This document shows positions 44,307 through 53,441 of a DNA stretch of 64,000 nt, one piece after another. Location of the stretch: assembly GCF_016756595.1 (NCBI RefSeq), contig NZ_AP023257.1, forward strand, positions 6,526,001 to 6,590,000, read 5' to 3'. A model generated the notes under the pieces. It did not search any database. It saw only the letters and a list, made by a program, of their open reading frames with translations, and was not told the origin of the DNA. Origin of the DNA: Mesorhizobium sp. L-2-11 (GTDB taxonomy: Bacteria; Pseudomonadota; Alphaproteobacteria; Rhizobiales; Rhizobiaceae). How positions within the stretch are numbered: the first letter of the stretch is position 1; each line of letters begins with the position of its first letter. The position numbers and the translations under genes were made by a program.

Positions 44307-44570
44307 CTACTTTCGGTAGTTGGCGATCCTGAGCAGGATGAAGGCCGGAATGACGATTGCCGCGCCCAGCAGGATATAGCCGAGGAAACGGTCAATAGCG
44401 CGGAAGCCCAGGTTCCAGAGATCGACGAAGACATTGCGGATGCCGTAGAGCACATCCATCGGCGACCAGCCGAAAGCGTTCATGACAAGGCCGACGAGGA
44501 ACGATACCACCAGCAGCTTCAGGAGCACCCGGAGCGGCGTGTCGCCGAGAAAGCGCGTCAGTGCGGACAA
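44307..44570 (-). CDS. DUF6460-type small membrane protein
   Basis: About 87 residues. The TTG at 44570 is chosen because the family start LSALTRFLGDTPLRVLLKL follows it and GGAG lies 8-10 nt upstream. The frame runs on to 44657 without family similarity. Two membrane segments are seen (VVSFLVGLVMNAFGW and LGYILLGAAIVIPAFILL), with VLYGIRNVFVDLWNLGF between and a basic IANYRK end. I recall this as DUF6460, a rhizobial family of unknown role. Confidence 0.75.
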   Translation of the reverse strand: MSALTRFLGDTPLRVLLKLLVVSFLVGLVMNAFGWSPMDVLYGIRNVFVDLWNLGFRAIDRFLGYILLGAAIVIPAFILLRIANYRK

Positions 44571-44857
44571 TGCGTGTCTCCAGATTCGGTTGCCCCGATT
44601 CGATTGCCTCGATTCGGGCACAGCCCCAGAAATACGCACTTGGCCGCCCGGCATCAAGGCGGTCGCTCACCCAGTTGCCCGGACAGCCGGGTTAGCCGGA
44701 TTGTCTGATCGCCAGCCTTGACACCGATGTTGCAGTGCAGCAAAATTAGGCGACTGAGGGCGACCCGTTGATATCGATCTGCCAGACCCACTCGTATCGC
44801 ACGGTGATGGACGGACTGCGCTGTCTCGCCGTGACCTGCGAACACAGGATTTTTTGA

Positions 44858-46729
44858 ATGAAGTACAGGCGCGATATCGATGGTCTTCGGGCCGTTGCGG
44901 TCCTGCCGGTTGTACTCTTTCATTTCGGAATCTCGGCAATTCCAGGCGGCTTTACCGGCGTCGATATCTTCTTCGTCATATCTGGTTACCTGATCACCGG
45001 AAGCCTTCTGGACGACCTTGAACGCGGCCAGTTTTCGATCGTCGCCTTCTACTGGCGCCGCGCCCGGCGCATCCTGCCGGCGCTGATCTTTGTGACGCTT
45101 CTTACCTGCATTGCCGCATTGTTCATTCTTCTGCCGTCGGATCTGCATGAATTCAGTCTGAGCGTCATAGCGGCCTCGACTTTCTGGTCGAACATCTATT
45201 TTTGGAAGACGTCAAATTACTTCTCGATCGATGCCGAGCTCCGACCGCTGTTGCACACATGGTCGCTTTCGGTCGAGGAGCAATACTATATCTTTGCCCC
45301 GATCCTGATGTTCCTGATCTATCGCTATTTTGCCAAACGCTGGCTGACGATACTCCTGCCGATCATCCTCGGTAGCTTCGTGCTGGCGGTCATGGCGACG
45401 TGGCTGGCGCCAAGCGCGGGATTCTACCTGCTGCCGACACGGATCTGGGAGCTCATGCTGGGCGCCGTGCTTATGCTGAAACGCCCCCCGCCGCTGAGCA
45501 GCCGGTTTCTTATGGAACTGCTCGGGTTGGCCGGATTTGGCCTTCTTGCCATCGGGTTCTTTGCGATCTCGGAGAGCGACCCGTTCCCGGGCTACAACGC
45601 TTTGTATCCTTGCCTCGGAACGGCCCTCCTTATCTATGTCGGCCAAAATAGCCCCTCGACGATCGCCAGCCGCATACTGGAAGTCCGGCCGCTGGTCTGG
45701 ATCGGCCTGATCTCGTATTCGCTGTATCTTGTCCACTGGCCGATCAATGCGTTCGCGCACTATCTCTCACTGGAAGAGTTCGATCCGTCGATGACCGTTG
45801 CGTTGACGGTGGCAAGCTTCGCGCTGGCTGCGTTTTCCTGGAAGTACGTCGAGCAGCCGTTTCGGCAGAAAAGGAGCTTCACCGCGCCAGCGCCTATCTT
45901 CGCCTTTTCAGCGGGCGCAATCGCTGTTCTTTGCCTTGGCGGGGCGGCCGGGGCGCTCGGCAACGGCTTTCCGCAACGCTTTCCAGACTATGTCCAACAG
46001 CGGATTCCTGTCGGGGACTGGGGCAATGGCACCTGTTTCAACGAGGGCTTCAGCCAGATCGAAAACTGGAATATCGAGGATTGCACGCGCACACGCGGCT
46101 TCCCCACAACCGTTTTGTTGTGGGGTGACTCGTTCGCCGCCCACTATGTTCCAGGCCTGGACGCCAACATAAATCAACTCCGGGCCAACATCGTGGAATA
46201 CACCTACGCGGGCTGCCCACCGATTCTGTCCTACTTCTCCTATGGCCGCCCAGATTGCATGCGGTTCAATCAGCAGGCCCTGAAGATCATCCAGGACGCC
46301 GGCATCAAGACGGTTGTGCTCAGCGGTCGGTGGACCGATTATGAGGCAAGAAATTTCGACGGTCTCCAGCAAACGATCGATACGCTTCGTGGCCTGGGTG
46401 TGCGTGTGTTTGTCATCGGCCAGTCTCCACAGTTCATAACCGACGTTCGGAAAATCGCGTTCTTCGCAAAGCGCGAAAATCTCGATGATACATCGTGGCC
46501 AATGGCCATGGATCCCGACATCAACAACCGTGTGCGCGCATTTACCAAGGGCGCCACCTTCATCGATCCGCTGAATTTCCTCTGTAGCGCCGGACGCTGC
46601 TCCTACGCCGAGGCGGGCCAGTTTCTTTATTTCGACTATGGCCATTTCTCTTCAATCGGCGCCACGCTGGCGATTTCGAAATACTGGCCGGCCTTTGCCA
46701 CAGACGATGCCCTTGCCAAGACGCAGTGA
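44858..46729 (+). CDS. Acyltransferase 3 / SGNH domain protein (OafA-like)
   Basis: 623 residues. The N-terminal acyltransferase-3 membrane domain (about 1-370, ten hydrophobic segments) begins RRDIDGLRAVAVLPVVLFHFG, with GGFTGVDIFFVISGYLITG and LRPLLHTWSLSVEEQYY. The C-terminal periplasmic SGNH-like domain has the block I LLWGDSFAAHYVPGL (Ser nucleophile) and a DYGHFSSIGA block V with His. Such proteins O-acetylate LPS O-antigen or exopolysaccharide. It is monocistronic and the polymer is unknown. Confidence 0.92.
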   Translation: MKYRRDIDGLRAVAVLPVVLFHFGISAIPGGFTGVDIFFVISGYLITGSLLDDLERGQFSIVAFYWRRARRILPALIFVTLLTCIAALFILLPSDLHEFSLSVIAASTFWSNIYFWKTSNYFSIDAELRPLLHTWSLSVEEQYYIFAPILMFLIYRYFAKRWLTILLPIILGSFVLAVMATWLAPSAGFYLLPTRIWELMLGAVLMLKRPPPLSSRFLMELLGLAGFGLLAIGFFAISESDPFPGYNALYPCLGTALLIYVGQNSPSTIASRILEVRPLVWIGLISYSLYLVHWPINAFAHYLSLEEFDPSMTVALTVASFALAAFSWKYVEQPFRQKRSFTAPAPIFAFSAGAIAVLCLGGAAGALGNGFPQRFPDYVQQRIPVGDWGNGTCFNEGFSQIENWNIEDCTRTRGFPTTVLLWGDSFAAHYVPGLDANINQLRANIVEYTYAGCPPILSYFSYGRPDCMRFNQQALKIIQDAGIKTVVLSGRWTDYEARNFDGLQQTIDTLRGLGVRVFVIGQSPQFITDVRKIAFFAKRENLDDTSWPMAMDPDINNRVRAFTKGATFIDPLNFLCSAGRCSYAEAGQFLYFDYGHFSSIGATLAISKYWPAFATDDALAKTQ

Positions 46730-46819
46730 CAGTCGGGCAGCTTGCAGGCACGAGTGCAGGGGCGAGTGCACGCTCAACCATTGCCCGACCGCCGGCTTGC
46801 GTGGTAACGAGGCTGCTGC

Positions 46820-46893
46820 GCGGGTATGATGTAATGGTAGCCTGTCAGCTTCCCAAGCTGAACGCGCGGGTTCGATTCCCGCTACCCGCTCCA
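46820..46893 (+). tRNA. tRNA-Gly (anticodon CCC)
   Basis: 74 nt with encoded CCA. The acceptor arm GCGGGTA pairs with TACCCGC, followed by TCCA. The anticodon arm is CAGCTTCCCAAGCTG, with CCC in the loop. The T arm GCGGG-TTCGATT-CCCGC is perfect. All cloverleaf parts fit. Confidence 0.95.
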
Positions 46894-47162
46894 GCTTCCC
46901 CAGAAAGTGATTGAGGTTGACGATGAGCTGCGATCGGTGGAATCCGTTCGTCACCTTGGATCGGCCTGGCCACCAAGGAAGGCATCATCTGCGCAACGAA
47001 GTTCTGCCCGCCAGCGCCGCACCTCACGGACCACATGATCGGGTCTAGGTGGGCGGCATATATCAGCTGAATGGAACATAACGTGATTCTAATAAGAGGC
47101 AGCAACAAAAGACGCTGATCCGCGTTGCGTTTGATCTGAAGGCCAGCCAGGGAGGAACCAAA

Positions 47163-47411
47163 ATGGCCGACGACAAGAGCAATAAAGGTTCCGGTGACGG
47201 AAACCGCGTCGCGCGCGACCAAGACTATGAGTTCCGCTATTTCGCTACCAAGTTCGGCCTCTCAATACCGCAGATCCGCGAGCTTTTTGGCAAACACGGC
47301 ACTGATCGCGAGACCCTGTATCGGGAGGCTCGGAAGCTCGGAAACGCCGTGACCACACAAGAACGGGTCTCAAACGACGACCGAACCTTTCACAACCAGG
47401 GCCGCCCCTGA
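47163..47411 (+). CDS. DUF3606-like small protein
   Basis: 82 residues behind GGAGG. It is charged and soluble, with VARDQDYEFRYFATKFGLSIPQIRELFGKHG as the conserved core, the pattern of DUF3606 proteins found in many rhizobia, often near stress genes. The function is unknown. The C-terminus is extended and low in complexity. Confidence 0.75.
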   Translation: MADDKSNKGSGDGNRVARDQDYEFRYFATKFGLSIPQIRELFGKHGTDRETLYREARKLGNAVTTQERVSNDDRTFHNQGRP

Positions 47412-47564
47412 CCGGCAAGCGACATAGCGAAGAAGTCGAATTTTGAGCGACCATTTCTATCTGTGTCCGACAGGCGGCCAGGTCGTAGATGCTCGGGACC
47501 TGCGGTACGTCAAGTGGCGCGAGCCGCTGGAACTCGATGCCTGATCTGCTGAAAAGGAACCACG

Positions 47565-48290
47565 ATGTTCGGCAAAGACCTCTTGGTTCGCATGCTCGAC
47601 CGCCGCGACACCCTGCCGCCAGACGAGATCGCGCTCATTGATGCTCTTCCGGTTCGGCCGGTAACTTTCGGACCCGATGAGGAGATCGTCAGGGAGGGTT
47701 CCCGTCCCACCGAAAGCTGCCTTGTCGCGAATGGGTTCGCAGTTCGAAACCAGGCTATTCGGGAAGGAAAGCGCCAAATAACGGCAATTCACGTGCCGGG
47801 AGACTTTGTCGATCTGCATAGTTTGCTGCTAAAAGTGATGGATCACAGCGTGAGCGCCCTGGGTTTGTGCGATGTCGTTTTTATTCGACACAAAGACCTG
47901 CTTAAAGCAATGGGTGGAAGCCCACATCTCACGCGGATGCTCTGGCTTTCGACGACTATCGACGCCTCGATCCAAAGGACTTGGATAACCTGCCTCGGGC
48001 GTCGCTCCGCCAAACAGCATCTCGCACATATAATTTGCGAGTTGTATGTCCGGTTAGAGATAGTCGGATTGGCCTCTGACCAGACGTTCGCTATTCCACT
48101 GACGCAAGCGGAAATGGGCGACGTGCTTGGTCTGTCCGTAGTTCACGTGAATCGGACGCTGCAGGAACTTCGAGCGAAGGACCTGGTTATCTGGAAAGAC
48201 CGGAGGATTGTTATCGTTGATTTCCAGCGCTTGGCCTTGCTGGCCGACTTTGATGCGACTTACCTAAATCTCTTCCATGAGCCACGGTGA
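47565..48290 (+). CDS. Crp/Fnr-family transcriptional regulator
   Basis: 241 residues. The N-terminal cyclic-nucleotide-binding-like beta barrel runs to about 130 (FGPDEEIVREGSRPTESCLVANGF, HVPGDFVDLHSLLL). The C-terminal winged helix (about 165-225) contains LTQAEMGDVLGLSVVHVNRTLQELRAKDLV. It lacks the N-terminal Cys cluster of Fnr, so it is not expected to carry an iron-sulphur centre. The effector is unknown. It sits in a lower-GC patch after tRNA-Gly together with other stress-type genes. Confidence 0.92.
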   Translation: MFGKDLLVRMLDRRDTLPPDEIALIDALPVRPVTFGPDEEIVREGSRPTESCLVANGFAVRNQAIREGKRQITAIHVPGDFVDLHSLLLKVMDHSVSALGLCDVVFIRHKDLLKAMGGSPHLTRMLWLSTTIDASIQRTWITCLGRRSAKQHLAHIICELYVRLEIVGLASDQTFAIPLTQAEMGDVLGLSVVHVNRTLQELRAKDLVIWKDRRIVIVDFQRLALLADFDATYLNLFHEPR

Positions 48291-48428
48291 CCGCCCGCGG
48301 CCAGGCGCGTCGGCGCGCTGATGCGGCATCAAAATTTCTCGTCAAGTAAACAATGTGAATGAGCCCTCGCTCCGGATCGATTACAGCTGGGTTCAATTGG
48401 CTCAGTTGACATCAAAGAAGGATTGCAC

Positions 48429-48632
48429 ATGCGTGACCTCGAAAATCTCATCGAACATTATGTAAATAGTCGGAGGCGTCGCCATAGTTTCATATCGACG
48501 GGGCTCGCCGTTAAGGCGCTCAAACAGATTGTTCCGGCATGTTCGGTCTCTGATTCCGACCTGGCGAACATGATTGCCAATCGTGCAATAGACTACAACC
48601 TTCCGGTGAGCTTTGATCTTAATGAGAGCTAG
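48429..48632 (+). CDS. Small hypothetical protein
   Basis: 67 residues from ATG 48429 with AGAAGGA 7 nt upstream; a TTG two codons earlier is less likely. Helical, basic in the first third (YVNSRRRRHSFIS) and then LAVKALKQIVPACSVSDSDLANMI. No family is recognised with certainty. Gene-like codon use and a good ribosome site support it. Confidence 0.6.
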   Translation: MRDLENLIEHYVNSRRRRHSFISTGLAVKALKQIVPACSVSDSDLANMIANRAIDYNLPVSFDLNES

Positions 48633-48877
48633 ACGTGGCGCGTCGTTATACTAGCCTGCTACTAGCCCGACCATTAGCCTTTGAGGTCCGGTGGACCGAG
48701 GCGCGGACCAGGCTCCGCATGTCGGCCTAGGTCTCCGCTTCTTGGCTCACGGCGCGGGCGAAGTTCCCTGAGACTTCAGCCGACCTCGCGATTGGTTAGC
48801 GATTGCTATTTTAGCTTGAAGTGATGGAACATGTTTGCCCCCGGCAAGTTCGTTAGGCAATGGAGGAGATTGCCGCC

Positions 48878-48952
48878 ATGAACAATGTCATTTATCTCAT
48901 CGGTCTTGTCGTCGTCGTGCTTGCGATCCTCTCCTTCCTCGGGTTCCATTAG
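48878..48952 (+). CDS. 24-residue single-span membrane peptide
   Basis: The ATG at 48878 has GGAGGA at 48862-48867. The product is MNNVIYLIGL, then a Val/Ile/Leu-rich run, ending SFLGFH: a single membrane helix and nothing else. The stop at 48952 is 8 bp before the next gene, whose ribosome site (AGGAGA) overlaps the stop. Tiny hydrophobic ORFs of this kind precede DUF3618/holin-like genes in related genomes as I recall. It is too short for ordinary gene calling. Confidence 0.65.
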   Translation: MNNVIYLIGLVVVVLAILSFLGFH

Positions 48953-48960
48953 GAGATACC

Positions 48961-49674
48961 ATGCAGGGCCAAGACGATCAGGGCCGTAAGCCGGCCGATT
49001 TCGAAACAGCCAGAAGTGAACTGTCAGAACGGTTCCAGCAGGAAACGCAGACCGCGACAGAGGCGCTACACGACGCTCGCGACGAACTCGCCAGGAAGGC
49101 GGGCGACTACGCTGCTGAAGCGAAGCAGGCGTTATTCGACAAGGCCGAGGGAACACAGCGCGATATCAGTTCCAACCTAAAGGCCTTTAGCGGAGCCTTG
49201 CGAGCAGCAAGCGAGCATCTGGCCAATAATGATCAACGGACTGCTTCGAAGTTCACCCTCGATGCCGCCGGCTCGCTTGAACGCCTTTCATCTTCGTTGA
49301 AGAACAAACCGTTCGAAGACGTTCTTGGCGAGATGCGGTCGTTCGGCCGCGAAAACTCAGGGGCACTGATAGCCGGCTCAGTATTGGCAGGCTTGGCGCT
49401 GGGCCGGTTTATCAAGAGCTCGCCGCCATCTGCCCGCGCCGAAGCACAGCGTCGATCGGGACGGCCTTCCGGCACGATTTCGAACTCGGATAAGTCCGCC
49501 ACGCGATCGGCAGAGGCACCTGACACGACGCCGCCCCGCTTCAATCAGCCCAGAGAAGACAATCAGCCCAGAGACGACAATCAGCCCAGAGACGACAGGG
49601 CCGGCGATGCCTTGGCCGGTGGAAAATCGGCCGGTGGCGATTGGGCCGGCGAAAGCCTGGAGCGGAAGCCTTGA
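48961..49674 (+). CDS. Membrane-anchored stress-type protein with C-terminal repeats
   Basis: 237 residues. The N-terminal half is an amphipathic, coiled-coil-like helix rich in Ala/Glu/Arg (SERFQQETQTATEALHDARDELARKAG), like LEA or ElaB-type proteins. One hydrophobic segment lies at about 135-152 (SGALIAGSVLAGLALGRFI). The C-terminus is disordered and contains NQPREDNQPRDDNQPRDD. The ATG at 48961 follows AGGAGA; the frame upstream is not used. It overlaps the next gene at TTGA. Confidence 0.8.
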   Translation: MQGQDDQGRKPADFETARSELSERFQQETQTATEALHDARDELARKAGDYAAEAKQALFDKAEGTQRDISSNLKAFSGALRAASEHLANNDQRTASKFTLDAAGSLERLSSSLKNKPFEDVLGEMRSFGRENSGALIAGSVLAGLALGRFIKSSPPSARAEAQRRSGRPSGTISNSDKSATRSAEAPDTTPPRFNQPREDNQPRDDNQPRDDRAGDALAGGKSAGGDWAGESLERKP

Positions 49675-50066
49675 CCAACAACCAGGAAAGTCGCGGCCTC
49701 GCAACCCTCGTCAGCGATCTGGCACAGCAGGTCGCAAACCTGCTCCAAACCGAAAGCAGGCTGTTGCGGGCCGAAATGTCGGAAAAAATCAGCAAGGCCG
49801 GCTCAGGCGCCGCCGAGGTTCTGGCCGGCGCCATATGCCTTCTCGCGGCCTTGATGGTGCTTTTGCAAGCACTCGTAATCGCGCTGGCGAGTGCCGGCCT
49901 GGGAGCGGGATGGTCCTCGCTGCTGGTCGGGATCGTCGTCGCGGCACTGGGGATCATTCTCTTGCGCTCTGGCACGAAAAGCATGGCTCCTTCCGAGCTG
50001 ACGCCCGATCGCACACAAGACCAACTGAAGCGCGATGCACGCGTGATCAAGGATCAAATGAGATGA
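49671..50066 (+). CDS. Phage holin superfamily III-like (Phage_holin_3_6) membrane protein
   Basis: 131 residues. The TTG at 49671 is chosen because it overlaps the previous stop (TTGA), with GGAG upstream. The N-terminal amphipathic helix LATLVSDLAQQVANLLQTESRLLRAEM is followed by two membrane helices (AGAICLLAALMVLLQALVIALAS and LLVGIVVAALGIILL). This is the small 'holin-like' family found in chromosomal stress operons; lysis activity is not implied. The end overlaps the DUF3618 gene by ATGA. Confidence 0.85.
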   Translation: MTNNQESRGLATLVSDLAQQVANLLQTESRLLRAEMSEKISKAGSGAAEVLAGAICLLAALMVLLQALVIALASAGLGAGWSSLLVGIVVAALGIILLRSGTKSMAPSELTPDRTQDQLKRDARVIKDQMR

Positions 50067-50944
50067 GCGACAAATCCGCAGCCGAGCTTGAACGCGATGC
50101 CGACATCGCCCGGGCCAAAGTAGCAGACACCGCCGATTCGATCCGCAGCAAGATGACACCGGGTCAATTGATCGACGAATTTACCGGAATGTTTGCAGGC
50201 GGCGAGGGGTCCGCCATGCTTGGCAACCTCAAGTCGCAAGTCAGGGACAACCCGTTGCCGCTCACGTTGATTGGAGCCGGCCTGGCCTGGCTGATGCTCG
50301 GCAACGGCCCGTCGGCAACCAATTCGGCTGCCGCTGACTATCGGACAGGCACGGCTCCTGACGCGTTCTCCGACCGGCGCAGCGATGATTTAAGCCAGGG
50401 CAGCGAAGCGTCCGGAATCGGGGCTATGCTCTCGGATACCGCCGGTTCGGTCACATCGGCAGCAAGCGGCGCGGCCGAAGCTGCGGCAAACGCCGCAACG
50501 GGCGCCAAGGAGAGGATGACAAACACCGCCGGCCAGCTCGGCTCAAGCGCCAGCGAAATAGCGGCTCGGACGCGCCAATCGGCACAGGACCTGTTCGAGC
50601 GCGAACCGCTGGCTATCGCCGCAGTCGGCCTCGCGCTGGGCACTGCCATCGGGGTGATGCTGCCCCACACAGCCACAGAGGATGAGCAACTTGGCGCCTA
50701 CCGCGACAAAATTCGCGACAGTGCGGAGGAGGTTTTCGATACGGGCCTGGAGCAAGCAAAGCAAGTTGCCGCCGAAGCCTATGAAACGGTCAAGGAAGAG
50801 GCCGATCGGCAAGGCTCGGGTCGAGATGCCGACACGCTAGCAGGCAAGGTCGGCAAAGTTGTCGAATCGACGGCAAAGCGAACCGAGGAGGCCATTCGCG
50901 ATCGTTTGCCGGGGTCGTCGGACGAGTCTTCCACCATCTCGTAG
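50063..50944 (+). CDS. DUF3618 domain protein
   Basis: 293 residues. The N-terminus AAELERDADIARAKVADTADSIRSKMTPGQLIDE is the DUF3618 motif. There is one membrane segment near 70-85 (LPLTLIGAGLAWLML) and a second near 190-205 (LAIAAVGLALGTAIGVML). An Ala/Gly-rich linker separates them, and the C-terminal helix is charged. It is last in a four-gene coupled set (24-residue peptide, coiled-coil anchor, holin-like, DUF3618), probably membrane-associated and stress-induced. The function is unproven. Confidence 0.88.
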   Translation: MSDKSAAELERDADIARAKVADTADSIRSKMTPGQLIDEFTGMFAGGEGSAMLGNLKSQVRDNPLPLTLIGAGLAWLMLGNGPSATNSAAADYRTGTAPDAFSDRRSDDLSQGSEASGIGAMLSDTAGSVTSAASGAAEAAANAATGAKERMTNTAGQLGSSASEIAARTRQSAQDLFEREPLAIAAVGLALGTAIGVMLPHTATEDEQLGAYRDKIRDSAEEVFDTGLEQAKQVAAEAYETVKEEADRQGSGRDADTLAGKVGKVVESTAKRTEEAIRDRLPGSSDESSTIS

Positions 50945-51139
50945 CATCGCCACCGGCCTGAAGGCCGGGTCCATAGGACGTCATCCGGCATCGCGCCGTC
51001 GCATCGGAAGTGATTGCGGATGTGGTTTTGTTGAAGTAGCGGCCCTCTGGCGAAGCGCATATTTGGAACGCGGCGAAGGTCTCCGGCGCACGCCTTGCGA
51101 GAGCAGGTGGCTGGCCAGTCGGCTTTGCTACGTAGTTTG

Positions 51140-52141
51140 CTACGGGGCAAGCTTGTCGACGGCGCCGGCGATCTCGTCCTTGAACTCGACTTTCGTGCCC
51201 GGCTGCACCATGGAGCCGAGATCTTCGACATCCCAATTGGTCAGCCGGATGCAGCCATGCGAGAAGGTCGTGCCGATCTTGCCAGGATCGGGCGTTCCGT
51301 GGATGCCGTAGCTTTCGATGGAGAGATCGATCCACACCGATCCCACCGGATTGTTCGGCCCGGCAGCGATGGTGAAGGGACGCTTGGTCTTGACTCCCTT
51401 GAAGGCGAAATCCGGATCGTAGTGATAGGTCGGATTTCTCACCACGCGCTTGACCTGCGCGCTGCCGCTTGGCGCCGGGTTTTCATCGCTGCCGATCGAG
51501 GCGGGGTAGACTGCCAGCCATTTGCCGGAAGGGTCGAGCACGCGCACCAGGCGAGTGCCCTTGTCGACCTCAATGCCGGCAACGGCCGCGGGAGGATCGC
51601 CGCGGCCAACATCAGGCACGATCAAGGTCTTGCCGGGCCTGAGCCCGACACCCGGATTGAGCATCCTGAGCAACTGCTCGCTGACATGGAAGCGCTCTGC
51701 CAGCTTCTCCCTCGCGCTGCGATAGGCGAGCCGCCGCAGACGGGCCATCCTCTCCATGCGAGCCGGAATACGCCTGGTGAAAGGTCCGCGCAAATCCTTG
51801 CGCGTCACCTCATAGGTCACCAGTACCGGGGCGGCGGAGGTTGCCGTGAGCTTGCTCCAGGTCTCCGCAGTGAGCTTGCCATCGGACCGAAGTCCGTTCG
51901 CCTGCTGAAAGGCGCCGACTGCCTTGGCAAAATTCTCTGAAAGGCGACCGTCGATCAGCCCCGGCGAGAAGCGGGCGCGATCCAAAAGAATCTGCGCCTT
52001 GAGCAGCGTCGGATCGACCTCCTTCGGTTCGCCGGCGGTGAATTGGGCCTGATTGACGGTCGCCAGGTCCAGCTTGGCCGAACGCGCCCCGCCGCATGCG
52101 AGGGCAAGCATCGCGGCGAAGACGAGGAGAAGCCTGATCAT
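51140..52141 (-). CDS. L,D-transpeptidase (YkuD) with peptidoglycan-binding domain
   Basis: 333 residues from ATG 52141, which opens a signal peptide (RLLLVFAAMLALACGGARSA); the frame to 52258 is upstream noise through a tandem repeat. A PG-binding-like domain (LLKAQILLDRARFSPGLIDGRL, AVGAFQQANGL) and a LysM-like linker (VSEQLLRMLNPG, LRPGKTLIVPDVG) are followed by the YkuD catalytic domain. Its catalytic motif is HGTPDPGKIGTTFSHGCIRL with the Cys nucleophile. It forms 3-3 crosslinks or attaches proteins to peptidoglycan. A possible lipobox-like AlaCys in the signal region (LALAC) suggests it may be a lipoprotein. Confidence 0.92.
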   Translation of the reverse strand: MIRLLLVFAAMLALACGGARSAKLDLATVNQAQFTAGEPKEVDPTLLKAQILLDRARFSPGLIDGRLSENFAKAVGAFQQANGLRSDGKLTAETWSKLTATSAAPVLVTYEVTRKDLRGPFTRRIPARMERMARLRRLAYRSAREKLAERFHVSEQLLRMLNPGVGLRPGKTLIVPDVGRGDPPAAVAGIEVDKGTRLVRVLDPSGKWLAVYPASIGSDENPAPSGSAQVKRVVRNPTYHYDPDFAFKGVKTKRPFTIAAGPNNPVGSVWIDLSIESYGIHGTPDPGKIGTTFSHGCIRLTNWDVEDLGSMVQPGTKVEFKDEIAGAVDKLAP

Positions 52142-52212
52142 CGATAGCGTTCCTGGGCCCGGCAACAGGAGCCCGCTTCTATGACGCGGCACGGCCCCGT
52201 GTGGTTCCTTCG

Positions 52213-52292
52213 TTCGAGCGATATTCTGATTGAAGCGATATTCTGATTGAAGCGACATGGGATTGAAGCGATATGGGGTTGAAGCGACATGG
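52213..52292. repeat. Tandem 16-17 bp repeats (five units)
   Basis: Units start at 52213, 52230, 52247, 52263 and 52279, each TT(G/C)(A/G)AGCGA(T/C)AT followed by TCTGA or GGG. They lie 70-150 bp upstream of the L,D-transpeptidase start, within its promoter region. Unit number could vary between strains; they are contiguous, so this is not a CRISPR array. Confidence 0.9.
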
Positions 52293-52356
52293 TCGGGGAG
52301 CCGCAGCTGCGATAGCCGGGCAATGGATTGGCAATGAAGCGCTTGATTTAACGCCG

Positions 52357-53346
52357 TCAGCCCACTTCTCGCAAAATGAAGTCGTGCAGCATCTTGGCCG
52401 CCGGCGACAGCACGCGATTTTTTACGGTGATCAGACTGTAAGGCCTGACCTCGATGTCGAATTCGGTCTGGACGACGTCGATGGCGCCGGCCAGCCCCTC
52501 GGGGTTCTGGATGAATTTCGCCACCTGGATCGACACCGGCGCGATGGCGTCCGACTGCGCGACCATAACCAGGGTGAGCAGCAGCGAGCTGGTGTTGAGG
52601 ATGCGGTCCGGCAGCGCGATGTTGCGGTTCAGGAAATTGCTCTCCATCGCCTGGCGCAGCGGCGAGCCGCCCGACTGGAAAACCCAGTCATAGGCGGCAG
52701 TCTCCTCCAGCCGCACCGCCTTGCCCTTGGCCAGCGGGTGGCCGCGGCGCACAATGAGGCAGGCTTTCTCGACGCCGATGACGCGGGCCTCGAACAGCCG
52801 CGGATTGAGGTCCTCGGGGATGCGCGCGATGATGAAATCGTGACGTGTGGCGATCAGCTCGCGCGCCAGCACATTGGAGGTCTCGACCTGCATGGTGATC
52901 TCGATACGCGGATAGATGCGCCGGATTTCGCGGATCGCCGGCACGGCGAGTTCGATTGCAGGGGCCGTCACCGCGCCCAGGAACACCGAGCCGCCCTTGC
53001 CCGCCTTGAGCTCGGATATCTCGCGGTCGACTTCACGCATCTCGAGCAGGATCGATCGCGCGCGCCTCGCCAACGCCTTGCCATAGGGCGTCAGCGTGAT
53101 GCCGCGCGGCAGCCTCTCGCACAGCTTGACGTCGAGCACCGCCTCCATCTCGGCGATCATGCGCGAGGCGGCGGGCTGGGAGATGTTCATGAGTTGGGCT
53201 GCCGCGCTGACCCGGCCATGGTCGTCGAGGGCTGCGATCATGCGCATATGGCGCAGACTGAGGCCGCTGCGCAGCAAGGTCTCACTCCTGCCGTGACGTT
53301 CCCCGTAACCCTCTGAAAGTCCGTCAGGATCCCGTAGCGCCGCCAT
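52357..53346 (-). CDS. gbpR: LysR-family regulator, GbpR-like
   Basis: 329 residues from ATG 53346; a GTG at 53406 is a weaker start. N-terminal HTH: LSLRHMRMIAALDDHGRVSAAAQLMNISQPAASRMI. The effector domain has KGGSVFLGAVTAPAIELAVPAI and later QSDAIAPVSIQVAKF. Divergent placement from chvE and the GbpR-type sequence match the galactose-binding-protein regulator of Agrobacterium, which activates chvE in response to sugars. Self-regulation through the dyad at 53442-53462 is inferred. Confidence 0.85.
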   Translation of the reverse strand: MAALRDPDGLSEGYGERHGRSETLLRSGLSLRHMRMIAALDDHGRVSAAAQLMNISQPAASRMIAEMEAVLDVKLCERLPRGITLTPYGKALARRARSILLEMREVDREISELKAGKGGSVFLGAVTAPAIELAVPAIREIRRIYPRIEITMQVETSNVLARELIATRHDFIIARIPEDLNPRLFEARVIGVEKACLIVRRGHPLAKGKAVRLEETAAYDWVFQSGGSPLRQAMESNFLNRNIALPDRILNTSSLLLTLVMVAQSDAIAPVSIQVAKFIQNPEGLAGAIDVVQTEFDIEVRPYSLITVKNRVLSPAAKMLHDFILREVG

Positions 53347-53441
53347 GATATCGGTTTGCTCCTCGCTGGTGGCCGGCCGGCAATCCCGGCCCGATCTTTT
53401 GGCCACTTTGAATTCTTTTGGCCCATCTTCAGTATATCAGT

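Noticed and set aside
46820..48632. tRNA-Gly as integration site of a genomic island
   Set aside because: No integrase gene follows and I found no direct repeat of the tRNA 3' end; the lower GC of 47.4-48.7 kb alone is not enough.
49671..50066. Prophage lysis holin
   Set aside because: The family name is holin-like, but there are no phage genes nearby and the operon partners are chromosomal stress-type proteins.
52213..52292. Possible CRISPR array
   Set aside because: The units are directly contiguous without unique spacers and no cas genes are present anywhere in the window.
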